Origin: Toxonevra muliebris
Lineage: Eukaryota > Arthropoda > Insecta > Diptera > Pallopteridae
Reading direction: 5' to 3'
Length of the DNA stretch: 64,000 nucleotides
Assembly (NCBI GenBank): GCA_963691655.1
Contig: OY829328.1
Span: 81,968,400 to 82,032,399 of the forward strand
Shown here: in pieces, positions 45,301 to 56,900 of the stretch
Numbering within the stretch: the stretch's first letter is position 1
How the letters are laid out: every line of letters begins with the position of its first letter
Translations under genes and position numbers: made by a program
Notes under the pieces: generated by a model
Seen by the model: the letters and a program-made list of their open reading frames with translations, nothing else
What the model was told of the DNA's origin: nothing
Database searches by the model: none

Positions 45301-47496
45301 TCTGTCTGATATAGTGGGACCATCAATGCCCTTATAGTAATTACTAAATCCTCTACATAGTCCTGGGGGTTAAAACCTAGGTTTGCTAATCTTTCAAGGA
45401 GTTCGTCTATGATCATGGTCCACAATAAAGACGACACCTGTTTATTACGTAGAATCAATTGAATCTCATACGGTTTATTGTTTGAAATACCTACCACTTG
45501 ATATTGCCTAACCTACTTGCAATATAATATAAAATAAATAATAAATATTTTTGTTTTTCCAGTTGGTACAATCAACGTGAATTGGAAGTTGTCATGGATT
45601 ATGTCAAAGATCTCATGTACTTTGGTGTGAATGGACAAAAGATTACGCAAGAAGATATTGGAATTATTTCTCCATATAAAAAACAATATCTACGCATACA
45701 AGAAGAATTGAATTTACGTCAATGGTATAATATTGAAACGGGATCGGTAGAAATTTTCCAAGGCAAAGAAAAAACGATTATAATAACATCATTTGTACGC
45801 TCATTTACACCAACATTGGGATTTTTAAATAATCCGAGGGTTAGTTTTTTAATTTATTTACATTTTATTATATGATTACTTAATAATTTTACAAATATTT
45901 ATAATTTTTTTTTCTACAGCGTTTAAACGTAACACTTTCACGTCCAAAAGCTTTGCTCATACTCATTGGGAATCCAAAAACATTAAGTTTAAATGATGAT
46001 TTCAAGTTTATAATTAATGAGTGTAAACGTAATAATACATTGGTGGGCGCGGTATTCTTTGATTTCGTTGAAGATGGTGTAGCAAGTGGTGAAAGTACTA
46101 TAGCAGGTGCTGCTGAAAGTGCTGTACCAGGACCAAAGAGAGTAAATGCAAATGATGAGGTAAAGCTTAATTTGAAAGTAAATGCTGAAAATGGTAATAA
46201 TGTTAAAAAGCCACCAAGTAAAAATAAGAAGAAAACCCAAAAATCCCATAATAAAACAAATAATATAAATGCTGCACACGCTGTCGATGAAAGTTCACAA
46301 GTCCAACATCTTGGAAAAAATATGAAGAAACGTAAGTGTATCAAAATATCTGTATGGGTGGGGTAGGCGATATTATATTTTTCGTCCCTTAAATTTTTTT
46401 GTTTTTTTTATTCATCAAAATGTATGAAATTTTCCTCGGTAAGGGGGAGAGAGGTTTAACCCCATGTTTGAATGTTTGTGTATATTCACTTATTTATTAT
46501 CTTTTACTTCTTCTAGGTATAAAGCCTACATCTCAAGGCAAGCAACTTAAGCATTTTGAGATATATAAAAATTTGTTGACTGCTGATGCTGAGAATTCAA
46601 CAGCTACGTCAAATGTGATTGATTCAACAGCTACTACGCCAAGCCCCAGTATTATTGATACTCTTTTCGATGGATTACCTAGTGTACCAATCGACCAAGC
46701 AACCGATACCCAAATATCTCCAAATGGTTTGCAGCTAAATTCTGTGGAAGAAATGGAAAAGGAAATACACGGAAAAATGTTAAAATTAAAATTGAAACCA
46801 CCAACAGCAGCTGGAACAGTTTCATTTATTAATTCAGCTGACAATTCAACACAGCGTTTCAGCAATCCTGCAACAGCTATTAATTCGAATAAGTTATCAA
46901 ACGCACCAATTCCACAAAAACGTACTACAATTTCACCACAATCGGCAACAGCAAATTTAAGTATGAATTCACCACAATCGACAACATCAGCTAGAAATCT
47001 AAATATGAACTCCCCACAATTGAATGGAATTATTTCATCAATTCCAGAAATTAACAATTTATCACAACATCCTAGCACTTCCTCTTCAACACGTACTCAA
47101 CAAAATATGAATGCAAATCAACAACATTCAGCATCAACTTTTGTTACCCGTACAACACCCACTTCGTCTTATTTCACTCATGATAGACCAACTTCATCGT
47201 ATGCCACTCAAGTAAATAGACCAACTTCATCTTATGCTACAATTGAAACACCAAGTCCAAGTTATATTGTTCGAAACCCTTTAAATCATCCACCACAAAC
47301 CACAAGACCAATTGCAACCCAACAATTGGCAGGACTTCATCAATCACGTCCAGCCATTTATACGTCATCGCAAGGCCATACAGTATACAGTAATACCAGT
47401 TCAGCACAACGGCCACAACGTACATTGAACTATGGCATTCCTGAACATAAACAAGCCATCACGAAATCTAAGAAATCAAATTGCACCATATCGTGA
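30393..47496 (+). CDS. armi: Armitage/MOV10L1-like SF1 RNA helicase, copy C
   Basis: Exons: 30393-30444, 30537-30712, 36840-37083, 40076-40283, 40352-40646, 40708-40769, 40842-41115, 41798-42192, 42258-42370, 42857-43558, 43626-43731, 45563-45839, 45920-46331, 46517-47496; 1431 residues, all GT-AG. Motifs: C2H2-like finger near residue 189, GPPGTGKT near 604-612, VDEVAAS Walker B near 734, SGDHKQLGP near 761, RNFRSHP near 816, FQGKEK near 935, RLNVTLSRP near 968. Upf1-like SF1 helicase core with the N-terminal layout of the MOV10/Armitage group; the expected role is piRNA precursor handling at perinuclear or mitochondrial granules (family knowledge, inferred). The long Ser/Thr/Pro/Gln/Asn-rich tail has PTSSYAT-type repeats and ends TKSKKSNCTIS, a polybasic CaaX box. 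Introns hold several transposon remnants. I take this as the representative copy; orthology among the three is unresolved. Confidence 0.88.
31091..31645 (-). mobile_element. Mariner transposase 3'-half remnant
   Basis: The plus strand starts with CCACCTTGATCAAAAAGTTC, a mariner-type end. The minus strand reads HDNAPSHSA, then PPNSPDLVPCDFFLF, then a C-terminal CVAVDGDYFEGD. These match the mariner blocks holding the second and third catalytic Asp. In-frame stops are present and the N-terminal half is absent, so it is inactive. Confidence 0.8.
31965..32056. repeat. 92-bp foldback with GTCATACCTAAATT arms
   Basis: GTCATACCTAAATTTTAGCG at the left and CGCTCCAATTTAGGTATGAC at the right pair over about 40 bp per arm, leaving a short loop. 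It looks like a foldback or tiny MITE. Confidence 0.7.
33746..33802. repeat. Three tandem copies of a 19-bp unit
   Basis: TTGTTCGAAGAAAAACAGA is repeated three times head to tail with almost no divergence (the first and last copies have small edge differences), which points to a recent slippage event. Confidence 0.85.
35005..35725 (-). mobile_element. PIF/Harbinger-type remnant in intron 2 of copy C
   Basis: Close relative of the element at 21910. On the minus strand it codes LQFLSEGGYQHGVGKNQEVG, the harbinger N-terminal block, with stops and frame changes. The right end GCTCTGTCGGGATT...ATAGGGCT (35725) matches the other copy's right terminus. The left terminus was not found. Confidence 0.7.
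35855..36235 (+). mobile_element. Non-LTR retrotransposon fragment (end of ORF2)
   Basis: The plus strand reads VITGHSLIGRHVKRL, a stop, then EEEQETVTHLLCECPALIHI. The pattern of a TGH-L-GRH segment followed by EETV-HLLCECPAL is the C-terminal region after RNase H in Jockey/R1-like elements. Stops and frameshifts make it a dead fragment. Confidence 0.7.
37084..40075 (+). other. Intron 3 of helicase copy C
   Basis: A 3-kb intron where copies A and B have 0.12 and 0.24 kb. It is AT-rich, with a less AT-biased patch at about 39195-39490. No transposon protein, repeat array or gene could be recognised, though the size difference suggests insertion of material too decayed to name. Confidence 0.55.
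40770..40841 (+). other. 72-nt in-frame intron 6 of copy C without stop codon
   Basis: The junction GT|GTATGT...TTTTTTAG| matches exons 6 and 7 of A and B. The intron is 72 nt, divisible by three, and has no stop, so retention would insert 24 hydrophobic and basic residues. I treat it as spliced because the flanking exons then match the paralogs. Confidence 0.7.
44210..45500 (-). mobile_element. Non-LTR retrotransposon fragment (RT and RNase H)
   Basis: Inside intron 11 of copy C. The minus strand carries SSLLWTMIIDELLERLANLG and then YVEDLVI, a decayed form of the SPLLW---VD-LL---YADDL reverse transcriptase block. Further along it has VTLAWIPGNEGFEGNEKADL, the RNase H block WIPGH-GI-GNEKAD. 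Order and spacing fit the second ORF of a Jockey/I/R1-type element. Frames are broken and the catalytic YADD is lost, so it is inactive. Confidence 0.8.
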
Positions 47497-48689
47497 TTGT
47501 GTGTATGCGCATACATACATACATATATAAAAAAATTGGTGAATATTGCTAATAATTATTGAGAAAAGTTGGTTTGTTCACCATTTTTTGATTATAACAA
47601 TTTTTCAAATTTGATTTTACAATGTTTAGAAGTTGTTTTCGTACAGATTAAACACACACATAGTATTTCATTTTGAAGAATTGTAATGCAAAGTTTTTAT
47701 TGCACTTTTTTATTTACATACATATATATGTATATAGAATATATGTACATTGTATGTATGTAATACCCCTCTGAATATGATATCCCCATGTCATATTTAT
47801 ATAAGTTTTAAATTTTGTTTAGAAATGTCAGAATTTCAAACTTTTTTTTTTGTTCTTTTCAAAATAAAAATGTATACATTACTTTATTTTTTATAGTACG
47901 TTTACATAAGTACAGATAAAACTACGAGATTTCGATGAACGAGTTTTGTCAAATTTCATTCCATTTTTAAAAACCTCACGTTTTTCTTTTCTTTTTATCT
48001 TGAAGTAAAGTAAACAATGAATAATTAACTTTTTTATATTTTTATTGAAAATGAAAACACTTAAATTTATTATATTTTTATCTAAGCTGGAAAAGTCGTT
48101 TGACTGTTAGAAAAAAAAGAGGAAAGATACCCTTTGTTCAGTTGTGCAGTACTGCAGAATTTGCTAAACCAAAAACATTCAAACTGCAACGTTTAATTTT
48201 ATTGTAATTTCCTACGTTTGATTTTAACTAGGTGTAGAAGAATTGGAGATTTATTTGGCTGCAAGAAGAGTTACAACGTCATTACCAATTTTTAGCTCAA
48301 AGACGAACTTGTATTTTATAGCTATAGTTTTGTATGAGTTTATTCGATAGGTATAAACTTGCAGAATTATAGAAGCCTCTGAATGAGTTTTGTTATGTTC
48401 GCTTCGGATGCTGCTTTCATATTTGACGTAAGTCGGCTTCCATCGACGCGTACTTTAATTCTTGATAACATTTGCTTGCAAGTTTAGTTTTCTAACAGGA
48501 TTATATTTAGCTCACTAGTTTTTTAACTCTGAATGCATATTCTAATATTTTTATTTTAATTATGCATGCTGATATAAGAAATTGTTTAATTAATTTTTTT
48601 ATTATACTACGACGTGTATCTGAAAATGTTTTATCAATGCCTTTTGTGATTAATAGTTGTTAAGTTGGATTCGCCGACCGAATACGACA

Positions 48690-48783
48690 CTCTCTTTTGG
48701 TTTTTTTTTTATATGAAGTTTTTACTTACTCAATTAAAGAGAGCGAAAAACTTCATATAAAAAAAAACGAAAAAGAAAGAGAG
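48690..48783. repeat. Foldback with TATATGAAGTTTTT arms
   Basis: The left arm (CTCTTTTGG, T-run, TATATGAAGTTTTT) is mirrored by AAAAACTTCATATA, A-run, CGAAAAAGAAAGAG, with about 22 bp between. A similar single arm occurs at 10535-10600. Confidence 0.7.
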
Positions 48784-51700
48784 AATTATTAAGTGAGATG
48801 TTCAATGTGCGACCATTTTGATATAAAATTAGTATGTCAGCCGCCATTTCACTCACTGACTTTTCCATTTTCGAAGTTCTATACATATTTTCATCTTTTC
48901 TGTCAAGTGTTGAGTTCTTGTTACCATTGTTGGTAATTTCTCTGCCTTTTTTTCATTATATTTTCCGCATTAGCATACGAAAAAATTTAATACACGTGTT
49001 GTGCAGCTTCTTTGCTATTTTTAAGTGATGTGAAAATTATATGAATTGTCACCTGTAAGAATGTCTATAACGATTGATAAATAATATGAAAAATGTTGAG
49101 CTTGCCTTTTTGATAAATTTTCCAACGTCATGGTTTTCTTGTGAGACATATGCCTTAACACTTTCAGCGCGGGTGCCAAATTTGAAACAATCCCCCCGGC
49201 CTGAATTTTTTTTTTTAATGTATTCCGCCATGGCTACCGGCATCAATTGAGTCCACCCGACCTACGCGAAAGTCTCACATGGACTCGATGCCATCCGCAC
49301 TGAACGCATGTTGTGCAGTCTATGGAGCTTGCGATTATATGCAATTAATACAAACAATATCTTAGTAACTGCCTTCATTTTTATGAATCTGAAAACATTT
49401 TGAGCATTACTGCTTTTTTTGTTTGCAATGTTTAGCAAAGTGGTTAAAAAGAAAAAGTTTTAACATTAGCAAAATGAAGTAATCTGTGTGACCGAAATCT
49501 TTGTGTTAGGAAATTTCAACCCCGATTAAAAGAATTTTGTAGAAGTTTGTAACATTGGTACCAAAATGTATAAATTTTAGTTCTTAATTAAAAAGTCTTA
49601 TGGGGGAAAAATGTGCTTTTTCCTAAGAAGGGAATTTTCTTTTTTATTAACATTTCTATTAAATTCTTTACTAACAAACAACAGAGATATATTTTTCTAC
49701 ACTAAAATCCTTCACTAAACAAAGCTGGCTTTTGGACCTTTTCCTTACAAGGGAAATTTTACAAGCTTTTGACTAATCGAGAAAAATCTCGTGATTTTAT
49801 TACTATGTAAACGTACTTTTATATATAAAAATATATTATATCTACTATTCAAAATAATTGTGTTTTTATTATCCTGAAGCTCAGTCGAAAATAGGTGAAC
49901 ATTACATACATAGTTGATGACTTTTCCCTAAAAAAGAATGAATTTTGAGGTAATACTTACGAATTTGATACTACATGTTTGGTTGAATTATTCAATTCCA
50001 ATGTGGGAGCTCGAGGAATAACTTAATAGGGGGAGGTGGATGAAATTCAGTGAAATTTATTTTTGCACAAAGAAAGCTTCTTAGCCTTGAGGCTGTTTTT
50101 AGTCTCATAACTGGACTACCAGGGTAATATATTGAGTAACTATTTGAAAACGCATTATATTTAGACAAAAATGGATGACATTTATCGACTATCTCGCCTA
50201 CTTACTATACATATATGCATCGTGAGGATATAAATCTGATATTTTTAAGATAGCATTCAGGAAGTAGTTGAGATTTTAGATGATTCTTGAAGTTCAATTC
50301 TTCCTGAATCGAATACGAAATGGGCGTAATTTACATTTCTCCCAGTTAGTGTAGAAATAGTGGGTTTAAGCACGACTCTACGGCGCCGTATGTAACAATA
50401 CATCTATAGTGGTACAACTGTTGACTTAGACCCCAAATCAAATCTTGTCAGAAGTTCTTCGAGAATAATACTAAGGCTCTGCAGCTGGATTATCTCCAAC
50501 AACTACAATCAACTTCGATGATGGGAATAAGATTTTTAAGAGCTCTTACAATTAGAAGGAGTATTCAAACAAATACATAATAAAAATGCATTTTAATTGG
50601 AATTTTGAAGTTAAATTTATTTTTATATTATTTTGTTCATAATTATTTTTTTCATACATTTTTTTTTACAGATTCGATTATCAAAATTAATTTATATAAA
50701 TAAAAATATACAATCATTTTCTTAAAATTACAAAAAAGCTGAAAACCAAAAAAATAAATAGATCAGAAGTTTAGTAGTTAATAACTAATCGAAAGGAAAA
50801 TGATGTAGCTATTTTTTGTATACAGTTTTTATTAAGAGAAATGAAAAAAGTTTTTTTTTTTATTTTTTAATTAAAATAATTAATAAAATTAGAAAAAAAA
50901 TCCCTGCAATTTCGTTTGATTAAATCTAAGTTAAGTATATTGTATATGTGTGTGTGAGAGAGCCAAATCTTGGTTTCTTTTACGCCAAATATATACTATT
51001 GCGATTGTTGTTGTAAAAGTTTAATGTTTTAATTGATAAAATGTTTAAAATGAAAAGAAAATTTAATAAAAAAAAAGAATAAAATGGTGTCGTTTTAAGA
51101 ATTTCATTGAGAGCGCAACATTTTTGCATTTTCACTTTTTAAAGCAAGAAACTGAAAAGAAAATGTGTTGGAATCGCTTTGACAAATGTTTCATCAATTC
51201 ATTTTGTTGCAATTCAAAATGAAACCATTGAATTCAAATATTTTAAGAGGAATGAAATGAATTCCAACAAATTGAAATGAAAGGAAATGAATGAATGGAA
51301 ACTCTTCCAAAACTATTCCATTTCAATGACAGCTATAAAAAACAAAATAATTTAGCAATCTAATTTTTTTGTGTATTTTTGCTTAAATATAAAATGTTGT
51401 TTTCTTTTCTTTTATTTTTTTGTTATTTTTTAACGGCACTTGTGATTGAATTAACTGTTTTATTTATGAAAATATCAATCTTATTGAACATAAAAAATAC
51501 AAACAAATACTATGTTATATTCATTGTAACAGTATAAAAAAATTAAAAAAAAAAAAAATTCCCTGGCTATTGCATACTTGGTCTATTGTAGGAGTTGATG
51601 AGTTTTGATGGGGTAGGATTTGAGGTTAGGTTTATGATGTGTGTGTGTGTATGTGTAAATAAATGTTTTACATTTTTTATATAAAATCTCTATTTTTATA

Positions 51701-51984
51701 TTAAATATATTGGTATAAAAATTGTACTATTGCAGTGTGTGGAGGATATTTTGTGGGAATTGTATGGGGGAAGGCTGGTTTTGTATGTAGGTATGTTTAT
51801 ATGGGTGTGTGAGAGTGGTTTATATGTATATGTGTGTGTTTTTGTATATTTGTATTTTCAAATACTTCAAGTAATTGTTTTTTTGCTTTTTAAGAAAAAT
51901 CTCAGTTAATTCATAACAAGAAAAATTCATTCATAGATATGAGATGCTCAGAGGTAAAGTAACTTGTAAGTAAGTGTGTAAACT

Positions 51985-52985
51985 AAAAATTTAGGTTAGG
52001 TTAATTTTCTTCAAAGTGTTAAAATAAACGGTATAAATGTTAAGGTTAGAATTTCAGAATTTAACATTCAAATTTACTTTGGCTTTCAATCAAGTTAATT
52101 ACACTTTTTTGTGTAAAAAAAAAATACTGAAAATTTTAATTCAAAAAAAATTGTGAGGTTAGAATTGAAATTTAATTTTTAGAACTAAAATTATTTACAT
52201 GCATAAAAGTTAAAAAAAAGAAAAAATACAATAGATTTTAACTCCAAATTATGGAGGTAAAAATTTTCAATTTCGAAAATCAATTTCGAGTTTAAATTTT
52301 ATAAATTTTTAATAGAAGTAAAATTTTAACGCAAAGGTAAATTAGTAAAAATTTTGAGGTTATAATTTAAAATTCGATTTCTAAATTTAAATTTCAAAAG
52401 TTTTCATGGCATTTATGTGCACCAAAATAAAATTAAGTGAATAGCATAGTTTTAAGGTTAGAAATATTTCTCGAGGGTAGAGTTTAAATTTGCATGGGCA
52501 AAAAAAAATCAATCGAAGTGATTAGTTCTAAATTATTAAAAATGTTAAAGTTAGAACTTTAAAATTGATTTTTGAATTCAAATAAATTAAAAAATAAAAC
52601 AAAAACAACGTATTTTTTCATCAAAAATATTACAAAAATAGCATAAATTTTAGGGCTAGAATTATTTTTTGAGTTTAGGATTCCAAATTTGAGTTTAAAC
52701 TTTATAAGTTTTCCCTTCAAAATTATGAAAAATTTTTATTTCTGAATTAATTTCATTAATTTTTGTGAATTTATGTGCACAAAATGTAAATATTTTAAGG
52801 TTAACCCTTATTATTAAAGTTAGAATTCTAAATTTAACAAATTTTCATCCTATTTAATCCAAAATTAAATTTTATTAGTTTTCAAAGCAGTAATGGGCAT
52901 GGAAATTAAATAAAAAATTAAGGGTAAAATTATTTTAATTATTTTAAGGTTACAATTTAGAATTCTATTTTGGAGTGCAATGGCG
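51985..52985. repeat. Degenerate AGGTTAGAATTT repeat field
   Basis: About ten loose copies of AGGTTAGAATT followed by AT-rich sequence, spaced roughly 60-130 bp apart. Copies are diverged, so this is an old expansion. No open frame of note. Confidence 0.55.
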
Positions 52986-53988
52986 AATTCAGAAGTCTTC
53001 TATGAGAAAGGCAGGGGACTGAAACTCGAAATCAGAATTACAAGTTATCAGAACAAAAATGCATTGGGAAAATTTCACAATGCAATTTTTGAAATACCAA
53101 TTAAAGTAATTTCCTTATATAAAACTCAATGAGAGGAGCGAAAGCTACGCTATCCCTCCCTTTGAATCCGCCACTGTTTATATGCATAAAAGTTTGGAAT
53201 GAAGTATTTTTAGTGTATACCTACTCAAAATTTAAATTTTTTGACTTGGTTTGCTTTACCTTTGAACATCTCTTTCAATTAACAAAAGGATAATTACTTT
53301 AAATATTTAAAAAAAAAAAAAAAAGATTAATAAAAAAAAAAAACTTAAAGAAAAGTTGTAAGAGAAGAATAGATTACAAATTAGAATTTCGTGTATACTG
53401 AATTTCTCAAAAAAATTAAAATAGTTTATAATTAATATAATTTTAAAACAAACATTAAATTTGAAAATGAATTTTGTTAAACATTTTTCTATTCTTCTCA
53501 CTGTAAACTCTATAAAAATTAATGATTTGATTTTTGTTATACTTTCTCTTTCATTTTTTTTTTTTTTTAACAAACAAACGGAAAAACTATTGCTTAAAAA
53601 CTAAGTAACTATTTTGTATTAATAGTATTTGTTGATATATATGTATAGTTAATGAGGTATTGTGGTGGAAATTTTGAAAATGAATTTTGTAAACCGGTCT
53701 ATTGCATAAAATTGCAGGATTGTCTTCTGCTACTAACTACAATATTTTCAAACTAACTACAAACTCACTACACACAAGAAATTAGTAGTTGTAGGAGTGA
53801 GTAGTTGTTGTTTTTTCTTTCGAGTTGACATTTCTGAATTCGTAGTGTAGTAGCAGTAAAAACAATTAAAGTAAATAGTAGTAGTAGCAGCAAATATTCA
53901 TCGATATAAGCTACCAAAAACTTAGTGTATAAAAATAAATGCAGCAATAGCATCGCAGCAACCAACAACAAAACAACCAACAACGATG

Positions 53989-56900
53989 CTATGCCACAAA
54001 ATCCAATGGACGATTGAAACCGCCCTTACGATTCATATACTGTCGATATTTACGCTTCAGGATTACGTGCACTTCTCCGACATCGTTGCCATCGACTTTT
54101 TTATTTTTAGTCGTGTCGAACGTACAGAAACCCATTGTCTTAAGCATTTCGATTTCTTCTGCAGATTTTCCCTCCAAATCGGCTTCACTGATTTTAGGAC
54201 GCTCAACAGCAGCGCCACCACGATGACGAGATGATGACGATGCTGAGGTAGATGCGTGTCCGCGAGAACGTGATCGGGATCTAAGATTGTGTTTTTGAAA
54301 AAGATTATTACTAAATGAAATGCTTATATGATGAAAAGTATGTGAAATAAATTAATTTATTAATATTGTAATTAAATAAAAATCATTTAAATATATAATG
54401 CACAACCAAATTAAACTAAATAATTTGACGACTGAGAAAAAGGAAGTGGTTTCAATTGGAATCAGAACTATGAGACCAAATCCAGATTTCTAGTTGCTCA
54501 AAATTCTGAAATTTGACTCAGTCAAAAATTATGACGATCGTACATATGAATTAGAACTAAAATAGTACATTTTTGGAGTTTTGAGTAATTAGATACTAAA
54601 TGGGTCACATAGTGCACTGTGTAAGCTCTGAATACTTTTCTCAAGAAGAATTCCCAGTAAAGAACTGTCAAGCATGACACATTTCTTCCCCCCCCCCCCC
54701 CCCCCCCCCCCGTTTACGTCAGCAATTTACTCTCAAAAAGATTTCCTCAGCGCAACTTTTAACAATTTTCTTACTAATGTAAACTCCGCCTTTCTCTTTC
54801 ACTATTACTAATAACGGTCTTTACTCACATCATTTTTGTACACTAACAACGCGACTACTAAGAATGCAGTTACTTGGGGTGTTTGCAATCCTTTTCTCTC
54901 TCTTTTCGTTCCGCTATATCTGTTTATATTTCTATGCAACAACAATGCGGACAAGAATTTGCTTTTAATAATTATTTCTATGTGCATATGTATACACTAG
55001 TGTGTAAAAAATATAACGATTTTGGTGTATGTTTTACTCATTCGTTTGGACGGAGGATTCAATATGTGTAGAAACAGCGGTGGCCACCTATACATACATG
55101 ATGATCGATTGAGCACTCTTTCTATGGAAATGAGCTCTGTACGTGTGAAATTTCTTACGCTCATTTGTCTGCGTACAAGTCTTTGGCCTACGCTGGTGTA
55201 GAACTATGAGTTATATGAGCTGACATCAAAATTATAAAAATTATTAGCTTCTGGCTGGGAAAGTATTGTTGAATTCGGTACTGGTAGAACGTGCAGAAGT
55301 CGATTAGACATAAACTGATGTCATGATTTTAAAATTTCATAATCTCCTAAAAACTCATACGAGTCCATCACCGTTGGGTATAACAGGCCTTACTAACTCC
55401 ATTGCATAAGCGACTGAAAAACACTGAGTCATGTGGTCTCTTAGAATTAAGACTAAAGTATCAATTTCAAATGACCCAGCAACTGACCCACAATCTACTA
55501 ATTTAAAGCAGACAAGTCTAATAAATAATATTGGATTGAGCATAAATCAGATATGCATACATAGAAGATAAGTACAATGTATTCCAAACATTAGATCTAC
55601 TGCACCTTCAAAAGTTACTAAATCATAAGTTATGTGAGTCACTCTCATATTAGAATCTTAATAACAGGGAAAAAATTAAACCAATTAAGAATGCACAGGT
55701 GCTTTATCATAGAGAGTACGAAATTAACCATTTTCAAATGTTTAGCAAATTAAAATGTCCTCTAGTAGAAACAGCAAACAGATAACTAGCGATAGCAGGA
55801 TATCTGAACATCGCTACGAAACAAAGGCTGGCAAAGTAACAAAAACTTGTTGGTAACAGAAGGTGTGGAAACTATCGGATTTTTAGCAGAAGAAACCGGC
55901 AGATAACTTCTTTTTGTTTACAATTTGTTATCAATTTGTATGATGAATCATTTAATGTATGTATATATAGCATGCATTTTTTCTTTAACATTTACATTAT
56001 TTACGTATTTCAATGCAATCGTAAAAAAAAAAAAGATATGAAATACTTATTTTATACTTTAAACATTTCCATTTCGGAATTCATCGTAATCATTGCGCCA
56101 AATTCAGAAATCTATTTTCAGGCAGGAATGAAATCGGAACACAACAAATTACTGTTTCGATTTTAATTTCAATTGAATTTCAAAACTTGGTTGGTATTTT
56201 TAGAACTAGAAAAAATATCGATTTCTGGAATTCATTACAGCAATCACAATAAAAAAAAATATCCGGTTGTAATAAAATAATACGAATTTCAATTCTAAGA
56301 TAATAGAATACGATTTTTGTAATTTGTGTACTTTTCGCCAATTTCCATATATGCATGCACAATGCAATTTTAAATGATATATAAATTAACAGCAAAAAAA
56401 CAAAAACGTTTTTATTTCATAAAACTAAATTTATTATAGAAATATATCAAAATTAACATTGCACAAGCAATTTGACATAATTATAAAAAGAAAGCATTTC
56501 TTAAATGCGACCATCTGAGAACTTAAGAGTTGTATGATTTTTTTACACTTTTCTTCAGCTTTCCTCTTCCTGCTTCTCCGCAAATATTTACGACATATCT
56601 TCAATGAGTGCTGCACGCAATTTTGTAGTGACGGTCGATGGTTGTGATTGATTTAACTTAAAGACACTTTCAATTACGGAAATTTCTGTGGCTGTAGTAC
56701 TCATGCCAACAAATGATATCCAATCATTCACAACCATACCGGCAGCAAGTACTTCACTACCACGATTTACCGTGCCAGCGACTAGTGGCACTTGCAACAA
56801 TGACGATAGTTCATCTTGATCTTGTATTGTGGTCTTCGGATGCACCATACCACCTTGATTGCTTAGCACAGCGTATGAGCCGACGAGTGCATTATCAGCA

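Larger units (their letters stand above)
47497..53988. other. Large intergenic stretch downstream of copy C
   Basis: Begins with the copy C 3' UTR (AATAAA at 47863-47868 is a possible poly(A) signal). No gene recognised. It holds a foldback (48690-48783), an unplaced less AT-rich patch around 49130-49320 that may be transposon debris, and a degenerate AGGTTAGAATT repeat field (51985-52985). A long untranslated or regulatory role cannot be judged. Confidence 0.55.

Noticed and set aside
45889..46344. 151-codon minus-strand frame opposite exon 13 of copy C
   Set aside because: Shadow of the Lys/Asn-rich coding exon; Phe/Leu-rich composition follows from the opposite strand.
46533..47078. 181-codon minus-strand frame opposite the tail of copy C
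   Set aside because: Antisense shadow of a Ser/Thr/Pro/Gln-rich coding exon with no family resemblance.
49049..49246. 65-codon minus-strand frame in a less AT-rich patch
   Set aside because: Possibly transposon debris, but no family could be named with confidence.
53307..53573. 88-codon minus-strand frame, Lys/Phe-rich
   Set aside because: Built from A- and T-runs at both ends; composition artefact.
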